A DNA stretch of 64,000 nucleotides from Sphingomonas sp. A2-49 (lineage in GTDB: Bacteria; Pseudomonadota; Alphaproteobacteria; Sphingomonadales; Sphingomonadaceae), in contig NZ_JAJLPA010000005.1 of NCBI RefSeq assembly GCF_025548555.1, positions 107,314-171,313 on the forward strand, in the 5' to 3' direction. Below are positions 54,899 to 62,812 of this stretch, piece by piece; within the stretch, counting starts at the first letter, position 1, and every line of letters starts with the position of its first letter. The notes under the pieces are model-generated. The model did no database searches and had not been told where the DNA came from. It saw nothing but the letters and a program-made list of their open reading frames with translations. The position numbers and the translations under genes are program-made.

Positions 54899-55524
54899 TG
54901 TGCAACCGCGCGCGATTCTCCGGCGAGCCCGAAACCCTGTTCGAACGCTTCGGCGCCACCTGGGCGCAGGACGTCGTCCGGCCGAACAAGGATTCGCAAG
55001 AGCTGTTTCCAAAGGCGAAGGCGTTCGTCGTGCGCGAGGAGCGGGAGCGGCGCGCGGTCGATGTGATGCTGTGGGACGTCCTCGGGGGCGGCGCGAAGTG
55101 GCCGATGACGAACGTCCGCAACCTTGGCCTGCCGCAATGGCGAAAGCTCGCGGCCGAGCCTGCGAACCGCTGCCTCGTCCCGCTCACCGAGTTCTGCGAA
55201 TGGACGCCGGACCTGCACCAGGTCGGCGAGGGCAAGCCTATCAAAGGCGAGATGTGGTTCGCATTACCGGACCAGCCCGTGTTTGCGGTCGCGGGGTTCT
55301 GGCAGCAGACGGCAAAAGGCGCAGGTTTCACGATGGTGACCTGCGATCCCAACGAGCTCGTTGCTCCCATCCATCCGAAGGCGATGATCACCATCCTGCA
55401 CGAGGCGAACTGGGATCGCTGGCTGCGTGGCGACTACGACGACGTGGTGGCGTTACAGCGGCCTTACCCCGCCGATCGGATGACCGTGCGGGGTCCGGTG
55501 TTTCCAACCCGATCGCCAAGCTGA
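54898..55524 (+). CDS. SRAP/HMCES-family protein (abasic-site shield)
   Basis: A 208-residue SOS-response-associated peptidase (YedK/HMCES) protein. Met1 is removed to expose the catalytic Cys2 (MCNRARF), which forms a thiazolidine link to abasic sites in single-stranded DNA. The conserved Glu (LTEFCEWTP) and His (IHPKAM, where many members have HxRMP) are present. The gene follows umuDC and two small genes, so it fits a damage-tolerance cassette. It likely protects abasic sites when polymerase V is active. Confidence 0.88.
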   Translation: MCNRARFSGEPETLFERFGATWAQDVVRPNKDSQELFPKAKAFVVREERERRAVDVMLWDVLGGGAKWPMTNVRNLGLPQWRKLAAEPANRCLVPLTEFCEWTPDLHQVGEGKPIKGEMWFALPDQPVFAVAGFWQQTAKGAGFTMVTCDPNELVAPIHPKAMITILHEANWDRWLRGDYDDVVALQRPYPADRMTVRGPVFPTRSPS

Positions 55525-55559
55525 CACCAGGCGTGATCAGCGCCGGACAGTGCCGCCGC

Positions 55560-55955
55560 TTATCGCTTCGCCAGACGCTCCAGGGGTAGCGAATGCCCCG
55601 CGGGGGTTGAGCCTGTCAGCTGCGGGTCCAGCTCTCCAGCGCTGATCGCCGCTTCGAACGCATCGAGCATGGCCGGTAGATCTTCCGCCTGCCAGAACGT
55701 GACCGCCTGCCCGCCGATGACCATCTGCTGGCCGTCGGGGCGGGTCGGGGTAAATGCCACGTACCCGGTGTCGTCAGCAGCCAGCCACTGCCCGCCAGCC
55801 TCAGTAGGCCGATCCCCTTCAAAAGCGGCCCGAGCGGCGCGGAGTTTGTCCAGCAACGCCGATCGCTCGGCGTTCGGTTCAACCGGGGTAGCAGCGCCTG
55901 AGGCGGCCGAGCCGATGGCGCCGGCGGCACCGTCTACGAGATCCTTCAGTGACAT
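55560..55955 (-). CDS. Hypothetical protein, Ala-rich with conserved middle
   Basis: About 131 residues starting MSLKDLVDGAAGAIGSAASG, then SALLDKLRAARAAFEGDRP, and YVAFTPTRPDGQQMVIGGQAVTFWQAEDLPAMLDAFE in the second half. The second half resembles small beta-hairpin plus helix proteins but no family name can be given. It is convergent with the SRAP gene. Confidence 0.5.
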   Translation of the reverse strand: MSLKDLVDGAAGAIGSAASGAATPVEPNAERSALLDKLRAARAAFEGDRPTEAGGQWLAADDTGYVAFTPTRPDGQQMVIGGQAVTFWQAEDLPAMLDAFEAAISAGELDPQLTGSTPAGHSLPLERLAKR

Positions 55956-56446
55956 ATCCTGGCTCCCTGCCGGCGCGCATGATCGCACTGGAAAGGCTCA
56001 AGCAGACAAGACTTGGCGCAGTTCCCGCGATCGGTACAATTAGGCGTCGTCGAAGCCGATGCCCCCCCCCCCCCGCTGAGTTGGAACGGCATTACGATTC
56101 TGCGCTGAGAGCTTAGCACGCCACGAGAGACCACCACTCAAGCGAGAACAGCTAAAGCGACCAAGGTGCGACGCGATGGTTGAACGCTGCCGACTCTGCA
56201 CCAGCAACTATGGCGACGCCGGGATCCAGCACCTTACCGAATGACTGTAAGACCGCCGAGTGGTGCGTTTCAGATGCCGAAGCCGGAACGTAACACCGGT
56301 GCAATGTCGCCTGCAGCGCTTTGCTGTTTACCGCCCTAGCGCAACGGCGGATTTTCGCGAACCGGTGCCAAACGGGGACTGATTTGATGAATAGACAATT
56401 AACGGAATATCGAGGATCTGACGGCGCGACAACAGGGAGATTTGAT
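55956..56446. other. Intergenic stretch with a C13 tract
   Basis: About 490 bases before the PEPxxWA gene with no recognisable gene. Positions 56,062-56,074 are thirteen C in a row, unusual even at this GC content; its length may vary between cells or be a read error. The last 150 bases are relatively AT-rich and may hold the promoter of the next gene. Confidence 0.5.
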
Positions 56447-57121
56447 ATGCGATTCGGAATCATGACCGCGGCGACGGCGATCTTGTTGGCCAGCGCACCC
56501 GCAGAAGCGGCAACAGTCATCACACAGAGCTTTAACTCTACATTCACCCGATATGGTAGCCGTGGCCCCATTCAGATCGGCGGCCTAAATCTAGTCAATC
56601 AGGTCATCACCTCTGCCGTCGTTTCTTACCAAGCTGGCCAGAGCATATCTCAGAGCATTTTTTCGCAGAACCCGAACGATGCAGGTACTTTCAATTTCTC
56701 CGGCAGCTCAGGATTTGTAATTGAGAGCTTCCAGCCGATTTTGCCTGTACCTGCCTCTGTCTCTGTCGCTTTTTCCGGGTCAAATCCTTGCGTGCGAGGG
56801 ATCTGCAGCGGCTCCAATAGCATAAGCGGTGACTATGTAATTCCGCAGGGAGATCTCGCAGCATTTGCCGGTACGAGCTACATCCAGATTTATGCGCTAT
56901 TTGGCATTACTGGCAACGTGGCGGTAAATGGTGGCGTGCTCCTTCAGGGACGTGAAACGTATTCTTATGCTGCGGGAACAATCACCTACTTGGTGGCAGA
57001 CGTCGCACCCGTACCTGAACCCGCCACATGGGCGATGATGATCCTCGGCATGGGCGCGGTCGGGTTTGCGATGCGTCGCCGGCAGAAGAACGTCACCACG
57101 ACGGTTGCCTACGCAGCCTGA
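56447..57121 (+). CDS. Exported PEPxxWA-CTERM protein
   Basis: A 224-residue protein with a signal peptide (MRFGIMTAATAILLASAPAEAA) and the sorting tail VPEPATWAMMILGMGAVGFAM plus RRRQ. The middle part is Ser/Gly/Asn-rich and beta-rich (SFNSTFTRYGSRGPIQIGG), containing one Cys pair (NPCVRGICSG). The longer frame upstream is unlikely because the signal peptide would be buried. It is the only PEPxxW gene in the island; GC content is lower than in the chromosomal homologues. Confidence 0.82.
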   Translation: MRFGIMTAATAILLASAPAEAATVITQSFNSTFTRYGSRGPIQIGGLNLVNQVITSAVVSYQAGQSISQSIFSQNPNDAGTFNFSGSSGFVIESFQPILPVPASVSVAFSGSNPCVRGICSGSNSISGDYVIPQGDLAAFAGTSYIQIYALFGITGNVAVNGGVLLQGRETYSYAAGTITYLVADVAPVPEPATWAMMILGMGAVGFAMRRRQKNVTTTVAYAA

Positions 57122-57160
57122 CAGACTTCGTCCGCTTCCTCTTGGCGGGCTTGAAGGGAG

Positions 57161-57193
57161 CCGCCGTCCCAGACCCGGGGCGGCGGCTTTCCT
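57161..57193 (+). terminator. Hairpin after the island PEPxxWA gene
   Basis: AGCCGCCG (57,161-57,168) pairs perfectly with CGGCGGCT (57,183-57,190), followed by TTT. It lies 40 bases after the stop codon. Confidence 0.72.
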
Positions 57194-57415
57194 GCGCCTA
57201 CGGGGTACTACGCGGTTGATCGGGCGGGCAAACCTACGGCTCTCCGGGCGAAATTATGACGGACTTACGTCCCCATCAGTCTGGGAAGGCAACTCCGCGC
57301 CCGCGGAACCGGCAGCAGCTCAGCATGGCGTCGGGGGCGCAAAGAAACGATACCGGTGTCGTACCTACCGCAACCCTGAAACGGCCGACTAGCGCTTCCA
57401 GTCAAATGAGGGCGC

Positions 57416-57781
57416 CTAGCGCGGATATGGCTCGCAAGCGATGCCATCGCCATCACCATCCATAGCTGAGCGGTATCCTGGCTCACCGGCATAAATTGGT
57501 GCCGCCCCTGCGGCTTCCGCGTCGTTGCAGCCGCTATAGTAGGCGCTGCGTTCCCTCGACTCGCGTACCGACCTATCCTCCGTGATGGCTCGCCACGTTG
57601 ATACGAACGGCCGTTCAAGGCCGACGCTTACGATCGCGGCCAAGATGCCGATCGCAAAGGCGCCGCTTAGCACGGCAACGATTTGTCGGTTGCCCGCCCG
57701 CCGGGACCGCTGTTTCTGAGCCTCACGATAGCGTCGCGCCTGCTTCATCGGGACCGCACGAAATGGCTTCTTGAAGCTCAT
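57416..57781 (-). CDS. Membrane-anchored excalibur calcium-binding protein
   Basis: A 121-residue protein with an N-terminal basic stretch, one membrane span (about 32-54, IVAVLSGAFAIGILAAIVSVG) and a C-terminal excalibur domain: YYSGCNDAEAAG, ending MDGDGDGIACEP with the DxDxDGxxCE calcium loop and paired Cys. The domain should face the periplasm. A start at the internal ATG (57,748) is possible. The role is unknown; such domains are often attached to nucleases or surface proteins, neither of which is adjacent. Confidence 0.78.
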   Translation of the reverse strand: MSFKKPFRAVPMKQARRYREAQKQRSRRAGNRQIVAVLSGAFAIGILAAIVSVGLERPFVSTWRAITEDRSVRESRERSAYYSGCNDAEAAGAAPIYAGEPGYRSAMDGDGDGIACEPYPR

Positions 57782-57843
57782 GACGTGGAACGTAAAACCT
57801 TACGATGAACTCGTCGTAAATGTGATGCCAGAGGCGGGGATCG

Positions 57844-58086
57844 ATGCTGCATGTTGCGGAGATCGCTTTCACCGCCGCCGCTGTCGCCATCGGCATTCTC
57901 CTGTCATTCGCACTCGGAGTGTGCGTTGTGGCGGATCGGGGAGCAAGCTCAGAGCGCCGCGAGCGGGGGCGTGGGGGCCAGGGCCACTGCCGGGCGGGTC
58001 GGCGCTCTGGGCTTGGGCGAAACGCCGTCCTGCCAATCGTCAGCGCCGCTGCCCCTCCAATTGATCGAGGCGGGAGCGGCGCATGA
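57844..58086 (+). CDS. Possible small membrane protein
   Basis: An 80-codon frame starting MLHVAEIAFTAAAVAIGILLSFALG, one plausible span, then a Gly/Arg-rich tail that looks like random GC-rich translation. No strong ribosome site. It may not be a gene. Confidence 0.3.
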   Translation: MLHVAEIAFTAAAVAIGILLSFALGVCVVADRGASSERRERGRGGQGHCRAGRRSGLGRNAVLPIVSAAAPPIDRGGSGA

Positions 58087-58088
58087 CT

Positions 58089-58394
58089 TCAACTCCAGAG
58101 CGCGTAGGTGCCGTCATTCCCCCTACGCCAGCGATGTAGTTCGGCGTTCTCGCCGGCCTCCCCATGCAGAATGATGGCGACATGCTTCCGGTTGAGGCCA
58201 AGCTCGCCGCCCAGCGCGATGATCGCCGGCCCGGTATTGACGCCCGACTCTATGGCCGCCGTGATGAAGACGATGGCGCAATCGTGCTTGCTCGAGCCGC
58301 AGTTTTCGATCAGCCGACGCAACCCTTCGCGCGGAGCGACCGTGGGGCGCCGAATGACGATTGATGCGGCGGATATAGATTTGTGAGGTGTCAT
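58089..58394 (-). CDS. Small protein of unknown function next to integrase
   Basis: A 101-residue protein (MTPHKSISAASIVIRRPTVA, SSKHDCAIVFITAAIESGV and NRKHVAIILHGEAGENAELHRWRR). AAGGAAA precedes the ATG. The pattern of strands and helices looks real, and similar small genes often lie beside integrases of mobile elements, but I cannot name the family. Confidence 0.58.
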   Translation of the reverse strand: MTPHKSISAASIVIRRPTVAPREGLRRLIENCGSSKHDCAIVFITAAIESGVNTGPAIIALGGELGLNRKHVAIILHGEAGENAELHRWRRGNDGTYALWS

Positions 58395-58498
58395 GACGTG
58401 CTTTCCTTGTGTTGCCGTCGAGCGGCAAAAAATAATGGAATCTGAAAGAGCCCCGCACGCACACCGACCGAAGCCAGCGCGCGTGCGGGGTAAGTTGA

Positions 58499-59653
58499 TC
58501 AGGCGGGTCGAGCCTGTTGTTTGGCTGCGCCAGCCTCCACGGCGGCGAGAAGCGTGTCCTGCGCCAGATGGCTATAGCGCGCTGAACTGGCCACATTGGC
58601 GTGACCCAGGACCTTGCCGACCGCGAATAGGTCGACCCCGGAGTTGACCATGAACGAGGCCGCAGAATGCCGCAGGTCGTGAATCCGCAACCCCGGCAAG
58701 CCCGCTGCGTCCCGGGCTGTCTGCCACCCGTGCTTGATCGTCGTGAGGTGCTTCGCCGGATGGCGCGGGTTGGGAAATAGAAACTCGCCTCGCGGCATCT
58801 GCCGAATCTCATCCACCGCCGCCTGCGCCAGCGGCACGAAACGTGACCGACCTGTTTTGGACATTGGCACGAACAGCGTGCGACGTTCGAGGTCGACGTT
58901 CGCCCAACGCGCCGACAGCAGTTCGGACACGCGCATACCTGTGAGCAGTAGCAGGCTGACGATCGCCGAAAGTTGCGGATTGCGAGACGTATCAGCCGCC
59001 GCAATCAGACGTTCGGCTTCTTCCGCCGTGACGTACCTTTGCCGCGCGTTGTCGACCGCCTTCATCTGGATGCCGCGGACCGGGTTGCGCTCACATCCGG
59101 CGATCCCCCAACGCAGGCCGAGTTCGAACGATCGTCCGAAAATCGCCTTGATCTTCACGACCGTCGCGGGCGCCAGGCCCTCGGCCCGCTTGTCGGCCAG
59201 CCATTGCGCGACCGCGCGGCCGTCGATGTCGGTCAGGCGTACCTTGCCCCAGCGAGGCAAGATATGACGGCGAACGTACATCTCCAAGGTGTCGTACGAG
59301 CGTTGATGAAGCTGGGCGTCTGCGAGGTGCATGGCGGCCAGCTCCGCGTACTTCGGCACGGCTTTGGCCTGCGCCTTTTCGGCCACGGGGTCGCCGCCCA
59401 ATGTGACCTCGGATCGCAGGCGCTGCGCCCTTTTTCGAGCGGCAGCGAAAGTGATGTCTTCTGCACGACCGATCCACTTTTGCTTCTGTTGTCCGGCGGC
59501 GTTTGGGTAGCGAAGGTAATAGCTTCGCCCGCCGGTCGAGCGGACTTCTAGGACAAATCCTTTCGTCTCAGTGTCGTAATAGTCAGTCTTTTTTCTCCCC
59601 TCAATACATTGCGCGCTGAGCACGAATGAGGCGGAGAGTTTGGCTCTTGGCAT
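58499..59653 (-). CDS. int: Tyrosine-type site-specific integrase
   Basis: A 384-residue phage/island integrase. An N-terminal arm-binding DUF4102-like part (YYDTETKGFVLEVRSTGGRSYYLRY) is followed by a SAM-like core-binding domain and the catalytic domain: Arg in LLTGMRVSELL, HDLRHSAASF with His and Arg, GHANV with His, and the nucleophile Tyr in SARYSHLAQ. AAAGGA lies upstream of the ATG. It would integrate the element at the tRNA-Thr site marked at 46,111-46,155, but it lies about 12 kb inside the left end and no att copy is adjacent, so it might instead belong to a second, nested element. Confidence 0.92.
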   Translation of the reverse strand: MPRAKLSASFVLSAQCIEGRKKTDYYDTETKGFVLEVRSTGGRSYYLRYPNAAGQQKQKWIGRAEDITFAAARKRAQRLRSEVTLGGDPVAEKAQAKAVPKYAELAAMHLADAQLHQRSYDTLEMYVRRHILPRWGKVRLTDIDGRAVAQWLADKRAEGLAPATVVKIKAIFGRSFELGLRWGIAGCERNPVRGIQMKAVDNARQRYVTAEEAERLIAAADTSRNPQLSAIVSLLLLTGMRVSELLSARWANVDLERRTLFVPMSKTGRSRFVPLAQAAVDEIRQMPRGEFLFPNPRHPAKHLTTIKHGWQTARDAAGLPGLRIHDLRHSAASFMVNSGVDLFAVGKVLGHANVASSARYSHLAQDTLLAAVEAGAAKQQARPA

Positions 59654-59814
59654 GGAGGATCCTTTCGAAGAGGTGATGGCTGAGAAGCGCAGAGGCGCGC
59701 CGCTGGCCGGATTGGGTGAGGTTCACGGGCGCGCCGGGCGGCGCTGTGCGGTTCGCGAGAATGGCTGCTCGGAGGCAGCGCGCACGCCGCCGCGGCGCAC
59801 GGCGGGGGGCGGGC

Positions 59815-59872
59815 CAGGATTTCAGTTTGCCACCGCCTCGACGCGGCGACGATCTGCGAAACTGAAAACCTG
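59815..59872. repeat. Inverted repeat between integrase and RepA-like gene
   Basis: CAGGATTTCAGTTTGC (59,815-59,830) is inverted as GCGAAACTGAAAACCTG (59,856-59,872), with two mismatches and one extra base. A third copy, CAGGATTTCAGGTTCGC, is at 61,804-61,820 on the far side of the RepA-like gene. Copies flanking both genes could be arm-type integrase sites or replication iterons. Confidence 0.62.
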
Positions 59873-59889
59873 CGCCCTGTCCGCCGGGC

Positions 59890-61377
59890 TTAGGTCGTCA
59901 GCAGCCGGTAGACCTTGGCGCCACGGTCACGCACGGAATACGACCAACGATGCCGCTCAGGGTCGTCGCCTTGATAGCGCTCTATGACTTTAATCGCGGC
60001 CCTGGCGCTGACCCTCGCCCGCTTCGCCGCGGCCTGCGCCAGCTGCATCTTCTGCACCGCGCCGTCCGCGATGCTGGCGACGATCGCATCGATGATTGGC
60101 TCGTCAGTGCGCTCGTCCGCCTCCCCGACAAGGCGCTCCACGTTCTCGGGGTCGACCCGCCGAACCGAAGCGACGAGCTCGTCGTACGACGCGGTGTTGC
60201 CGTCGGCGTACGCGAAGGCCTCGTCGACGTTGCCGCCCCGCCGTTTGATAAATTGGAATTGAACGACTTTTTCGCCGGAGCCCGGCCGCGCATCCAGCGG
60301 TGTGAGGATGCACGCCGCGTCGGCGTCTTCCAGCAAGTCGGTGGTGCCGGCGTGCACGAGCTTGCCCTTGGCGCTGGGGTTCTTGCGGGTGTGACCCAGG
60401 CCGATGAATGTCGCACCCTTGGCCACGCACTCCCGAACGACCTGACCGAAGGCTGTGCTGTCCTTCTTGTCCATGGTGTCGACCACCTTCTTGAGCGTGT
60501 CGACCACGATCACGACGCCGCGGCAGGTGTCGGTCACAACCATCTGCCGCATCAACGCGACAAGCTTGCCGGCCGAGAACCCTTGCAGACCTGGAACGAG
60601 CATGTGCGCGCCCACCTCTTCCAGAAGGCGCATCTTGTCCGCGACGCCGGAGCTGCTGTCGTCGCCATTCATGTAGTAGACGTTGCCCCCGAGGATGCGC
60701 CCCGCCGTTATGGCCTCGATCAGCAACCAGATCGTCAGCAGCGTCTTGCCCGAGCCCGGTTGCGCGAACACGATGGTGGCCTGTCCCGCCAGCACCACGC
60801 CCCCGAGCAATGGACTGGTCTGAAGCGCCGACGCCTCCAGCTCCGCCAGATGTCCATGCAGAGAGTATTGCTCCAGCGGATTGCCGGTGACCAACGCCTG
60901 CGGACTTTCGGATGAAACCTCCGACTGCGGGCGTTCAAGCTCGAGGATGGTCAGATCGGTGAGGCTGCGTGCCTGATGCTCATCGGGTTGGTAGTCGCCG
61001 TCGGCGGGCAAGGCGATCGCGCTTCCCTCCCCGTGCACAATGACGCCTTCGGGAACAGCGGCCCGCAGCGCTGACAGCGATGATGCGTCGGCGGTGAAAA
61101 ACTGAAAAACTGAATCGCCGGCCACGACAGTCAGACGCGATTGCACCGCTGCCTGTTGCAGGACACGCCATAGCGCCTCGTGAACGGCCGCGTCGCGGGT
61201 TTCCAATGCAACGACGCCTTTGGGGACACAGCTTCCCCCCTTGCCAGCTCCTGCAACGAACCCGAACTCTTCCCAGAATTGTACTGCTTGCGTCTGCGCC
61301 TCAACGTCCACCCGCTTGGTGACCGTTAGATGTGCCGCAGAGCGCTTGTCATTAGCGATAGTATCCACTTGTATCAT
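59890..61377 (-). CDS. RepA-like AAA ATPase of a mobile element
   Basis: A 495-residue cytoplasmic ATPase. The N-terminal 170 residues are unknown; the C-terminal part is an AAA_25/RepA-type P-loop domain: Walker A AQPGSGKTLLTIWL near residue 208, Walker B GVVIVVDTLKK, and LGHTRKNPSAKG further on, as in hexameric plasmid replicative helicases. A final basic helical region (AQAAAKRARVSARAAIK) may bind DNA. ATG at 61,377 has AGGAG 5 bases upstream. With integrase and repeats next to it, it probably helps replicate or mobilise the element. No relaxase is seen in the window. Confidence 0.82.
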   Translation of the reverse strand: MIQVDTIANDKRSAAHLTVTKRVDVEAQTQAVQFWEEFGFVAGAGKGGSCVPKGVVALETRDAAVHEALWRVLQQAAVQSRLTVVAGDSVFQFFTADASSLSALRAAVPEGVIVHGEGSAIALPADGDYQPDEHQARSLTDLTILELERPQSEVSSESPQALVTGNPLEQYSLHGHLAELEASALQTSPLLGGVVLAGQATIVFAQPGSGKTLLTIWLLIEAITAGRILGGNVYYMNGDDSSSGVADKMRLLEEVGAHMLVPGLQGFSAGKLVALMRQMVVTDTCRGVVIVVDTLKKVVDTMDKKDSTAFGQVVRECVAKGATFIGLGHTRKNPSAKGKLVHAGTTDLLEDADAACILTPLDARPGSGEKVVQFQFIKRRGGNVDEAFAYADGNTASYDELVASVRRVDPENVERLVGEADERTDEPIIDAIVASIADGAVQKMQLAQAAAKRARVSARAAIKVIERYQGDDPERHRWSYSVRDRGAKVYRLLTT

Positions 61378-61868
61378 GGTAGCTCCTGGATGAATGCCAG
61401 TGCCCACGATCCAACAACCTCAAGCGACAGCTTCCCGAGGTGACCACAATGAGGTCACTTCTGTGTTCGACAACTACAGGGTATAATCCCCAGATGCCTT
61501 CGACAACCGGCGACGTAATCCGGCAGGCTGATGAGCCCGGCGAAGATACGTCAATGCGACGCTCGGAGCTGTTTTGCTCACCAACCATGGCTGAAAGCCC
61601 GGCCGGTGCGTCCTGAGACGCCGATCATGTGCACTAGCCACTGACGTGACTGCTCGCCGGTCTTGAAGGCGGCCAACGCGCGAGCAGCGCTGACCTTGCC
61701 GTGTTCGCCCGAGGGGATTTGGTCGGGCGGGTATTGTCAAAAGAGGTGATGACTGAATTGGTTCCGCCGCGCTGATGAACGTATGCGGCGGTGCGGTGAG
61801 CGGCAGGATTTCAGGTTCGCAGACTTCGCCGCCGCCGGCTCCGGTTCACCCCCTCCCAGACTGGCCCC
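61378..61868. other. Intergenic stretch upstream of RepA-like gene
   Basis: About 490 bases holding the palindrome at 61,440-61,458 and the third copy of the CAGG-TTTCAG repeat at 61,804-61,820. No gene is convincing; short minus-strand frames are Arg-rich. Confidence 0.5.
61440..61458. promoter_or_regulatory. Palindromic operator upstream of RepA-like gene
   Basis: GTGACC-N7-GGTCAC lies about 62 bases before the ATG on the minus strand, close to a TATACC that could be a -10 element. It is a likely repressor site for this gene; no repressor gene is visible in the window. Confidence 0.5.
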
Positions 61869-62252
61869 TTAGGCGTAGCGACGGCAGAACAGCAGCAACG
61901 GATGATCGACTTCGACGTCATCGCGTATCAGCAACACATAGGCGAAGCTGGACCCGAAGGTGACGATTAGCTCGAAGTAGCCACCGTGATCTTGCAGCCA
62001 ATCATGGGCCGGGTGGAAATCAGGTTCGCCAAAGCAAATGCCATCTATTGGATCAACGAGCGGGGAAAATCCCACATGCCGAACGATGTCTGCTTCAGTG
62101 TCGAGGATTGGGTCGATCACCAAGTATTCGGTTATATCAATTAAGTCCTCCGTAAGTGAGTCGATGCGCTGCGCAAGCAGTCGGTGAAGCTGTGGCTCGA
62201 GATCGAGCGTCAGGGCGTTCGCCATCGTGGCGCGGTCATATAAATGCAGCAT
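61869..62252 (-). CDS. Small protein, tandem paralogue B
   Basis: A 127-residue acidic protein starting MLHLYDRATMANALTL, with GGAGG 5 bases before its ATG. The segment LEPQLHRLLAQRIDSLTEDLIDI is followed by strands and GEPDFHPAHDWLQDHGGYFELIVTFG and a final VLLIRDDVEVDHPLL. It is clearly related to the upstream gene at 62,326: same length, same order of LxxQL-LLxxR, xEPDFxPxxxWxxxHGGxxE and ILL motifs. Neither has a known family. The pair looks like a duplicated cargo or immunity-like gene. Confidence 0.72.
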   Translation of the reverse strand: MLHLYDRATMANALTLDLEPQLHRLLAQRIDSLTEDLIDITEYLVIDPILDTEADIVRHVGFSPLVDPIDGICFGEPDFHPAHDWLQDHGGYFELIVTFGSSFAYVLLIRDDVEVDHPLLLFCRRYA

Positions 62253-62268
62253 GATGTCCTCCGGACAT

Positions 62269-62310
62269 AAAAAGAGCGCCCAAGACGAGAAGTCTGGACG
62301 CGTTGCGCTC
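62269..62310 (-). terminator. Terminator between the tandem paralogues
   Basis: On the minus strand GAGCGC and GCGCTC close a stem that includes CCAGAC/GTCTTGG with one bulge, and five T follow. It ends the upstream paralogue gene just before the ribosome site of the downstream one. Confidence 0.72.
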
Positions 62311-62325
62311 GGAATGGTCGGGTGG

Positions 62326-62721
62326 TCAGCGGTGCCGCCGAAGCATTCCAAGTAAAGCGGGGTCGGTGTCAATTCTGTCGGGTACGAGCAGCACGATGCC
62401 GAAGCCCGAATCATCGAGCACAAGGACGGCCTCAAGCCAGCCACCGTGTCGCTCGACGTATTCGAAGCAGGGCTCGAAATCGGGTTGGCCCAGTTGATCC
62501 CCCGTCACGAGGTTGGTCGCGATCGGCACTCCGGCTTCAGCTTCAATCGCGGCAAGGCCGTCACCATTTTGCGCCACTATAATGTGCGCGAGTTCCCCCA
62601 GATCGTACCCGTCGTACCCGAGCAGCTGATCTCTGCGCTCGATCAGCAGTCGTCGAAGATCGGGGTCGAGAAGAGAATTGAGGGCCATCGTCATGTCGGC
62701 GGTACTGCGTATTGAAATCAT
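62326..62721 (-). CDS. Small protein, tandem paralogue A
   Basis: A 131-residue protein starting MISIRSTADMTMALNSLL, with GGAG 7 bases before the ATG. LDPDLRRLLIERRDQLLGYDGYD is followed by GQPDFEPCFEYVERHGGWLEAVLVLD and GIVLLVPDRIDTDPALLGML, aligning along its length with paralogue B. The GG-W/Y-x-E loop is shared. Function unknown. Confidence 0.72.
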   Translation of the reverse strand: MISIRSTADMTMALNSLLDPDLRRLLIERRDQLLGYDGYDLGELAHIIVAQNGDGLAAIEAEAGVPIATNLVTGDQLGQPDFEPCFEYVERHGGWLEAVLVLDDSGFGIVLLVPDRIDTDPALLGMLRRHR

Positions 62722-62735
62722 GTCATGACTCCGAA

Positions 62736-62770
62736 CAAAAAAAGGCCCCCGGATTTCTCCGAGGGCCTTG
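62736..62770 (-). terminator. Terminator ahead of paralogue A
   Basis: On the minus strand AAGGCCCTCGG and CCGGGGGCCTT form a strong stem followed by seven T. It ends the DUF4230-like gene transcript. Confidence 0.82.
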
Positions 62771-62812
62771 GTGGGATTATGATGCCGGCCAGCGCCGGCG
62801 GGTGGTGTCAGT

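Noticed and set aside
61474..61740. Minus-strand frame of 88 codons upstream of the RepA-like gene
   Set aside because: Arg-rich, no ribosome site, overlaps the likely control region.
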